Part shown: positions 59,201 through 64,000 of the stretch, in pieces
How the letters are laid out: each line of letters opens with the position of its first letter
How positions within the stretch are numbered: the stretch's first letter is position 1
DNA from: Liolophura sinensis
Taxonomy: Eukaryota > Mollusca > Polyplacophora > Chitonida > Chitonidae
DNA: 64,000 nt
Assembly (NCBI RefSeq): GCF_032854445.1
Contig: NC_088304.1
Span: 11,731,704 to 11,795,703 of the forward strand
Reading direction: 5' to 3'
Translations under genes and position numbers: made by a program
The notes under the pieces: model-generated
Told to the model about the DNA's origin: nothing
Seen by the model: only the letters and a program-made list of their open reading frames with translations
Databases searched by the model: none

Positions 59201-61269
59201 CTGATTTTTGATTTTGCAATAAAAACAGTGTTGCACTCTTCTCCATACTTTGATAGAAAACAATATTACAGCAAACGTAAAATGTGTTTATATATAAGAA
59301 AGCACTAGAACTCCTCATCTTAACATACACAATATGATTTTAACAGCTTATAAAAGGGAAGTCTATTACACAATCAACCATAAATTCTTGTAAACATGCA
59401 CTAGCTCTTGACCAGTAAGGCTCTGTGCTTGCCTCTCGCTCCTGCTGCTTCAGCTGTCTCATTGATTGGTCGACTGCTATGCCTCCAAATTGGCTTTAGT
59501 CTATCAGAATGTGCAATAAGTATAGCTTTGTCAAACTGCAAGATGGGAAAATTTCAGTATATTTGACGATCTCAAAGCGAACTAACAGGAATACCCTCAC
59601 CAACCAATTCGTTTATTTTCACTGGTAGCAGTAAGACGATTCAGCTGCCTTTGGGTCTGGTGTACCTTCCTTGTCGCCAGATCCTGTTGAACAGACACCA
59701 CCAATTTCTGTATTCCCTGCGCGAGGGCTTGCAAATCGTGAACCTTGACCACATCTGCCATAGCCCTCTGAATAACGATCTCTGATTGCCCTGGAAGCTG
59801 GCCACTGTAAATTTCGCTGGGGGTAACTGGCTGGCCAGGCCGAAAATATTAAAGTGTACTTCTTTCTCCTGCGTGAACACATTCATTTTCGTGTTCTAAG
59901 CCGTGCCATCTCTTCTGGGACTCCCCAGCTTAGATCTATCCCGTCTGCTATGACAGGAATTTTGGAACGTTGCCAGTGAGGCCAATCTTACCTGTTAGCC
60001 ATTAAAACAAATCACACAAATCAAATTAAATATTTTCGATATACGTAATACCAATCCATCGTCCCCCAAGCCATCTAGCCAAAAGCAGTTCAGCTCTTAC
60101 CGTAAACTAATTCCCGATGTATACATCATTGTTTGACTTTAGGGCGCACAGCTCGAGAGCGAGTGGTATGTACAGAATTGACAACAAACAACGCACCGAG
60201 CGTTTGTATATTTACAAACATAGCGAGGCACGCAATGAACATTATGCAGCTGTTACAATCACAATACATTTACAGATAAAACATACAAGATAGAAGTGAC
60301 AAGTAATTCGTATATTTTACAAACTATCAGGCTGATGGAATTGGAGTCTGCAATCATACCGGTCAATATCAGTTCAGTTGCAATGAGAATAAAAAACTAG
60401 AGAGCTATTATTAAAGACCGGACTTTAATAAGAAAGAATACATAAACCAGAAGACTATAGTGAACATTTTTCGTATCTGGGCATTGTAATGGATTAGCAA
60501 TATTTATTTCCTGTGATCCCTATACTTAAGTGGTTTATTTTACCCCGTACTGAAGATTTCACTTATATGGCCAGCATTATGTTAGGAAGAAATCAGGCAG
60601 TGCATGGGGAAAAACCCACCATAACCATCTGCAGGTTGCTGACAGACCTCTTACGGCTGAAGAAGAAGCACGCATAAGCTGGACTTGAACTCACAGCAGT
60701 CACATTGGTGAGAGGCTCCTTGGACATTGTGCTACACTAGCAGGCGAACCACTCCTTATACTTGTAAGGCCTAATCATTATATTAAATAGGGGCCTCCGT
60801 GGCTCAGTTGGTTAGCACGCTAGCTAAGCATAATGACCCAGGAGCCTCTCACCAATGCAGTCCCTGTGAGTTCAAGTCAAGCTCACGCTGGCTTCCTCTC
60901 TGGCCATATGTTAGACGGTCTGGCAGCAACCTGCAGATGGTCTGGCAGCAACCTGCAGATGGTCGTTCATTTTTCTTGGAGTTATAAGAACAGTCATGGC
61001 CGAGCAAACAGTAATATCCAACTGCTGTTCGATACACACGTTAGATAACTGTGGAAGTATGCATATATACATGAAAACTTTACCTGGCATGCTGTGTGAT
61101 GTAAGTCTCTGTCACCCACACGGGTCTGCATGTGTCGCATTGTCTCCCCCTAGGGATGGAAGTAGCTTCCAGTCTGGCTAGTCAAGCGGCCTCTATCACA
61201 GTGGTTGACATCATCGCCCTACCCTTCCAAACTGTCTTGGGGGACAAAGTGGGAACTGCTCTGCAGAAG
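48023..61269 (+). CDS. AIFM3: AIFM3-like Rieske/FAD oxidoreductase, 3' part beyond window
   Basis: Apoptosis-inducing-factor-3 family flavoprotein; members combine a Rieske [2Fe-2S] ferredoxin domain with a pyridine nucleotide-disulphide oxidoreductase fold. Exons: 48023-48090, 50048-50157, 51187-51296, 51942-52068, 53150-53262, 54419-54505, 54804-54895, 58060-58190, 61154-61269. All are GT-AG with compatible phases (2,1,0,1,0,0,2,1,0), giving 318 residues so far; human AIFM3 is about 600. Rieske ligands are C50/H52 (CTHYGAPL) and C69/H72 (CPWHGACF). FAD fold: VLIIGGGPAS 133-142, [10 protein letters not shown] 167-176, ATGG 232-235. NAD(P)H fold starts at [10 protein letters not shown] 271-280. 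The start is the first Met; the frame stays open upstream to an acceptor-like AATGTTGCAG at 47951-47960, so a further 5' coding exon is possible. The last exon ends at a donor and no further exon was found before 64000. The gene symbol is by family likeness. Confidence 0.92.
48091..49882. other. AIFM3-like intron 1
   Basis: No second gene supported. An open frame at 48190-48435 is rich in Lys and has no domain. A SINE-A tail lies at 49283-49363 (CTGCCATTGTATAGGTGCAA, TTCTTGAGTACAGCATAAAA). Confidence 0.45.
49884..50034 (+). mobile_element. SINE-A, 5'-truncated, abutting exon 2 acceptor
   Basis: GGAAGGTCCTCCAGCAACCT, GGGTTTCCCCCGGGCTCTGC and tail ACACCAATCCAATAAGTAAA. The tail ends about 13 bp before AIFM3-like exon 2 (acceptor TATATTTTGTAG at 50047), so the branch-point region of this intron lies in SINE sequence. 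Confidence 0.88.
50219..50261. repeat. (AT)n microsatellite
   Basis: About 21 AT repeats, starting 62 bp after exon 2 of the AIFM3-like gene. Confidence 0.97.
50385..50553 (+). mobile_element. SINE-D copy, 5'-truncated
   Basis: GTCAGTAACTTGCCAGAGGT and GTTTCCTCAACCCAG, then a SINE-A-like tail (GTGAAATATTCTTGAGTACA, CACCAGTCAAATATATAAAT). It looks like a D body joined to an A-type 3' end. AIFM3-like intron 2. Confidence 0.6.
52771..52940 (-). mobile_element. SINE-A, 5'-truncated
   Basis: Plus-strand reading starts with TTGATTTATTTATTTATTTG and ATTGGTGTTTTACGCTGTAC, then body up to GTTGCTGGTAGACCATCCCA. AIFM3-like intron 4. Confidence 0.85.
53396..53596 (+). mobile_element. SINE-A, partial head
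   Basis: Starts at the B box (CTGCGAGTTCAAGTCTAGC) and runs to GAGTACGGCGTAAACACCAA and (AAAT)n. AIFM3-like intron 5. Confidence 0.88.
53831..53965 (+). mobile_element. SINE-A, 5'-truncated, with C tract
   Basis: CCTTCCAGCAACCTGCAGAT to ACACCAATCCAATAAATATA; the middle has been replaced by a run of about 13 C. AIFM3-like intron 5. Confidence 0.8.
54831..56933 (+). repeat. 105-bp array of exon 7 end plus splice donor, 20 copies
   Basis: The unit begins with TCTGTGAAGTTTGGTAATGG and contains GTGCTGGCCACAGGAGGAAG, then GTGAGAAC and an intron piece ending CTCATTTCTCAAACWTTTCTC-AAA. Copy 0 is the 3' 65 bp of AIFM3-like exon 7 with the first 40 bp of intron 7; the other 19 copies are intronic. 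Units keep a 105-bp spacing almost throughout (first at 54831, last at 56828). Copy 1 is nearest the real exon (still encodes SDG); later copies share the change to GGTAATGG. Nearly all keep AG|GTGAGAAC donors. Confidence 0.95.
57282..57580 (+). mobile_element. SINE-C with tandemly doubled tRNA-like head
   Basis: CTTCCCGTTAGCTCAGGTGG, then TAGAGCGCTGG and B box GAGTTTGAATCCTGGTGTGA, occur twice about 96 bp apart (57282 and 57378). They are followed by the body TGTGAATGTGGGTGTGACTT. The head lacks a proper anticodon arm, so it is not a working tRNA gene. A partial further copy lies at about 57630-57725. AIFM3-like intron 7. Confidence 0.75.
57735..58015 (+). repeat. 22-bp and 14-bp mixed tandem repeat
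   Basis: Units CATCCTTAACATGGTAGTTCTA-like (22 bp) and a shortened CATCCTTAGTATTA (14 bp) repeat over about 280 bp. It ends about 45 bp before exon 8 of the AIFM3-like gene. Confidence 0.88.
58394..59160. mobile_element. 767-bp MITE with terminal inverted repeats and TA target duplication
   Basis: The ends CTGTAAATGCCTTTTTATTC and its exact complement GAATAAAAAGGCATTTACAG form a 22-bp perfect inverted repeat (with GC inside), flanked by TA on both sides (58392-58393, 59161-59162). The similarity continues more weakly inward for about 60 bp (TTCGYGGATTT, ACACATTT). No transposase frame. A TA target is shared by Tc1/mariner-like and some other DNA transposons. AIFM3-like intron 8. Confidence 0.88.
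59590..60000 (-). pseudogene. Possible relic coding segment, perhaps retroelement
   Basis: Locally higher GC than the surrounding intron. All three minus-strand frames are open for about 80 codons. One, about 59596-59855, has a composition rich in Gln, Val, Leu and Ala (for example [19 protein letters not shown]) that could be a coiled coil of a gag-like protein. Another starts with Met at 59886. Upstream on the minus strand TAATGGCTAACA could be the end of an LTR, but no second LTR, zinc knuckle or enzyme domain was seen. I cannot assign it. AIFM3-like intron 8. Confidence 0.25.
60529..60752 (-). mobile_element. SINE-A, near full length
   Basis: Minus-strand reading: head GGTTCGCCTGCTAGTGTAGC, B box CTGTGAGTTCAAGTCC, then GCAACCTGCAGATGGTTATG and a degraded tail. 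It faces the copy at 60789 head to head. AIFM3-like intron 8. Confidence 0.8.
60789..60970 (+). mobile_element. SINE-A, 3'-truncated with internal duplication
   Basis: Head GGGGCCTCCGTGGCTCAGTT, B box CTGTGAGTTCAAGTCAAG, then a 24-bp direct duplication (GGTCTGGCAGCAACCTGCAG at about 60936). It stops within the body with no AAAT tail, so it was probably broken later by a deletion. Confidence 0.8.
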
Positions 61270-62405
61270 GTAGTACAGCAAAGCTTTCTCTCCCATATGC
61301 ACCCGCCAGTAAGAGTAATTATGGTCGAGAGTTCAAATCTGACTCTTGGTAACTTTAAGACTTGAATGCTTGACACCTTCATGAAATTACTGTAGTCGTG
61401 GTGGTTTGAAATAGTTCTCATGTACTTGATGGGTTTTCATTTAACCATATGAATTATATTTAATATATAATATGATCAAAAGGATTAGTTTATTTTGAAT
61501 AATCTGTTTGAGTTATTTAATTTGCTTTAGGCCTTCAGTATATAATTACATGTACAGGAATGACAGTTGAAATCAAATTGTGCTTTTATATATTGAAGTT
61601 TACGCCTGGTCAAACGAAAAACAAAACAAAAATAAGCTTGTTTCCGCATCAGTACTATTTTGTTCATTAGTGACGGCAAATAAAATGCACAAAGAAATCA
61701 CTTCTTTGACTTTATATTGACCCAATTAACCCATGTCTTTGATCTGGAATATTCTTTCTATGACCCAAGTTTCCTTAAAAAAAATGAAAAAAATGAAAAA
61801 TATCCACCAGCTAATATTGTGTTGATGGGAAACTAGTAATTTTTTATTGGGCCTTATGTTGACTCTGTCGACAAGTTATATCGGCGTCTGACATTTTGTT
61901 GAGTAATAATCACCACTTGGGTGACACATCACATACAAACGAAAACGTAAGACAAAATCCTAGACTGATATACTCGACTAACATTTGTTTAATTTCTATT
62001 TCTGTGTCATACTTTTGGGTCGGTCTTGCCATTTATATAGTGAATTGTGTCAGCATAATTATGTTGTGATTGTGCCGATTTACACGTACACCCTTTGAGT
62101 ATCAGTTTATATTTATGCCGTCACTTTTTGCCTCGGCATACTTGCCATTATGCACATGTTTTATACGTTCAGGGAAAATAAAGACATTTTTACAGGATTT
62201 ATATACCTGTATGCATATCTTGTGACCTTTATAAACAGTAGTCTGATTTTGATGAAAATCTAGTTTGACCACATTAGAACTTCCCTTTCCATTTGATATG
62301 ATTTATATATGTACAGTAATAGAGGGTTTGATATTCTTCCGTGTTTTTTTTTTTTTTTCCCTTGACATTTTTTTGTCTCAGTTGCACTTTCTTCTGCATC
62401 CTGAC

Positions 62406-62510
62406 CAGCCCGGATAGCACAGTTGGTAGAGCGTCCACTTTGGGAGCTGTAGGTCCAGGATCAATCCTGGGTCGAGTCCCACCTAAGACTTTAATAGAGG
62501 AAGTTGTACA
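62406..62510 (+). mobile_element. SINE-B head
   Basis: AGCCCGGATAGCACAGTTGG, TAGAGCGTCCACTTTGGGAG and B box GGATCAATCCTGGGTCGAGT, then CCTAAGACTTTAATAGAGGA. This is the tRNA-like 5' part of SINE-B, better kept than in the copy at 10584. The body and tail are absent. Confidence 0.75.
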
Positions 62511-63467
62511 GTGTTCCACTCAGCGCTCATCAACTCAGTGGATTAAAACACGTGGTTATTAAGCACGTGTATTAGAACAGTGATACATCTGTGCAGTTGT
62601 ATAAGTATACTGATTGTTTTCTGCTGTCTACATAGTTTCTTTGGCAACAGGCGGTAGGCGTTGGGGTTCTTTGGTTACAGAGGCCTGTTTTTTTAGCCTG
62701 ACTTTATAATCCAAACCTGTGGATGTTGTTTGCTGGCGACATCAAGTGTTATTGAAGTGTTATTTGACAATAATCTGGTTTTTATTCTGCTTATGAATAG
62801 AACTGCACTTTTGACCAGCATAAACAGGAATATTCATCCAGGCATATTCCCTTTAAGACTTCGATCGACGCCTTCCAATTGTTTCAGACGTACTTCTGAA
62901 AAAATATTCAGAAACAGAGAAAAATCAACATAAAATGTCAGGAAAGAAGCAAATATTTATTTGGCTAGCTATCAAACAGATATATTTTCCGAAAAATATT
63001 CATCTTTTTCAGATTACAATAAACAGAGAAAAAATGAAAATAGAAATACAAGAAAGAAACAAATATGCATCTGACCATTCCCAGGAAGAAGACGCATTTG
63101 TAACTGCACAGATTTAAACGTGTACTTTCTAACAAAAGTCTTTTCTGACAACAAAATAGAAAAATAAAAATAGAAAGTCAAGAAAGCAGAAACTGTCCGA
63201 GGATTAATTCAAATAAAAAAGAATTTAATCACAGAATAACAATGCTTGTTAACCAATGAATACTCAAGACTTAATTGTTTGGCAAAACCATGTGAGGGAA
63301 ACAATGATAGGATCTTTTATATCATACATATCATTTCAGTCTTGATTAAAGCAGTATGGTGATGCAACTTGACATATCAGATAGATTGAAAGTATAAAAT
63401 CATAGTGTGATACATCCTGTTGACCCATTTTGAAGGAATATTTGGGTTGTTTTTTTGAAATGTGTGT

Positions 63468-63740
63468 ATTTGAGTGACCGATTTGGATTGATCTAATGTG
63501 TTCTTGAGTCACAGTTTGAATATGGCAGATGTGCGCTCTTGGGTCATGGTTTCAACGGGTCAAGTGCACGTTCTTGAGTCATAGTTTGAATTGGTTAGAT
63601 GTGTGATCTTGAGTCATTGTTTGAATAGGGCAAATGAACTGTGTGTTCTCGACTGATAGCTTGAATTGGTGACGTGTCTGTGAATGACAGTTTCTACGTA
63701 CATGTGTTAATCGAATGTATGTTTTTGAGCGACAATTTTG
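63468..63740 (+). repeat. Degenerate tandem repeat of about 36 bp
   Basis: Six to seven copies of TTCTTGAGTCATAGTTTGAA followed by TKGGYNARATGTGTG-like sequence (near 63501, 63537, 63572, 63608, 63646). Strongly diverged, no coding frame. Confidence 0.7.
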
Positions 63741-64000
63741 AAATGTTGTTTTCCATGCAAACAGTTATCTCCTGTGCCAGTATGTAACAGTCACGGGATT
63801 TTGTTTAATATGTGGCTGTGTTTACATATCATTGTTACTGAAATCAACATCTGCTCTTCAATAGAGTATATATGAAGAGATTTGGGAAACATTTCATCCA
63901 TATTTACTTTATGAAATGAAATGCTCTGTATTAATAGCTAAAATATCTCAAATTTATTGCCTCTCAGTAAATATCAGACTCTGTGCCTGTACTATTTACA

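Larger units (their letters stand above)
61270..64000. other. AIFM3-like intron 9 (start)
   Basis: Starts with the donor AAG|GTAGTA. I found no next exon: I looked for acceptors followed by the rest of the NAD(P)H and FAD-binding domains and saw none. Contains the SINE-B head at 62406 and a degenerate repeat at 63468. Confidence 0.55.

Noticed and set aside
61270-64000. Further AIFM3-like exons
   Set aside because: Acceptor-like sites near 63020, 63764 and 63863 are not followed by sequence resembling the next part of the family; the next exon is probably beyond the window.

Overview
The window is animal nuclear DNA: AT-rich, intron-rich and full of repeats. The coding parts are two split genes with GT-AG introns, both on the + strand. 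Protein content and short interspersed elements with (AAAT)n or (CACT)n tails suggest a lophotrochozoan invertebrate, most likely a marine mollusc. That is an inference from general style; the sequence alone does not give the species.

Gene 1 (4128-14206) is a complete seven-exon cytochrome P450 of the CYP2 clan. The exons join in frame to 503 residues, with a membrane anchor, PPGP hinge, WxxxR, ExxR, PERF and the haem Cys loop. The I-helix motif lacks its usual acidic residue. Gene 2 (48023 to 61269, continuing past the window) is an apoptosis-inducing-factor-3-like (AIFM3-type) flavoprotein. Nine exons give 318 residues: a Rieske [2Fe-2S] domain, the FAD Rossmann fold and the start of the NAD(P)H fold. 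No functional link between the two genes is visible.

The 33.8 kb between the genes holds no gene I can support. It contains tandem arrays: 43-bp units at 14.3-15.4 kb, 50-bp at 19.6-21.1 kb, 74-bp at 27.6-31.9 kb, 84-bp at 32.3-32.7 kb, about 190-bp at 33.9-34.7 kb, 34-bp at 38.1-38.8 kb, 18-bp at 43.9-44.2 kb and 114-bp at 46.3-46.8 kb. It also has a 2-kb foldback (inverted-repeat) element at 24.9-26.9 kb, a 570-bp duplication at 39.9/40.8 kb, and many copies of several tRNA-derived SINE families on both strands. I name the families locally: SINE-A has the tail ..CGTAAAACACCAATCAAAT(AAAT)n, SINE-B the tail ..GACGTTAAACCCCAAGCACTCACTC, SINE-C a tRNA-like head with GCTCAGGTGGTAGAGCGC, and SINE-D a related tail with a divergent body. 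R1 and R2 are other dispersed repeats.

The most unusual feature is at exon-intron borders. In the AIFM3-like gene, the last 65 bp of exon 7 plus the first 40 bp of intron 7, including the splice donor, are tandemly repeated 20 times at a 105-bp period. All but the first copy lie in the intron, and most carry a new CAG acceptor-like site 19 nt before a kept donor. The P450 gene has an older, more degenerate array that also begins at a splice donor (exon 1). Nested insertions with target-site duplications and one empty site show that the SINEs moved by retrotransposition. A 767-bp MITE lies in AIFM3 intron 8.
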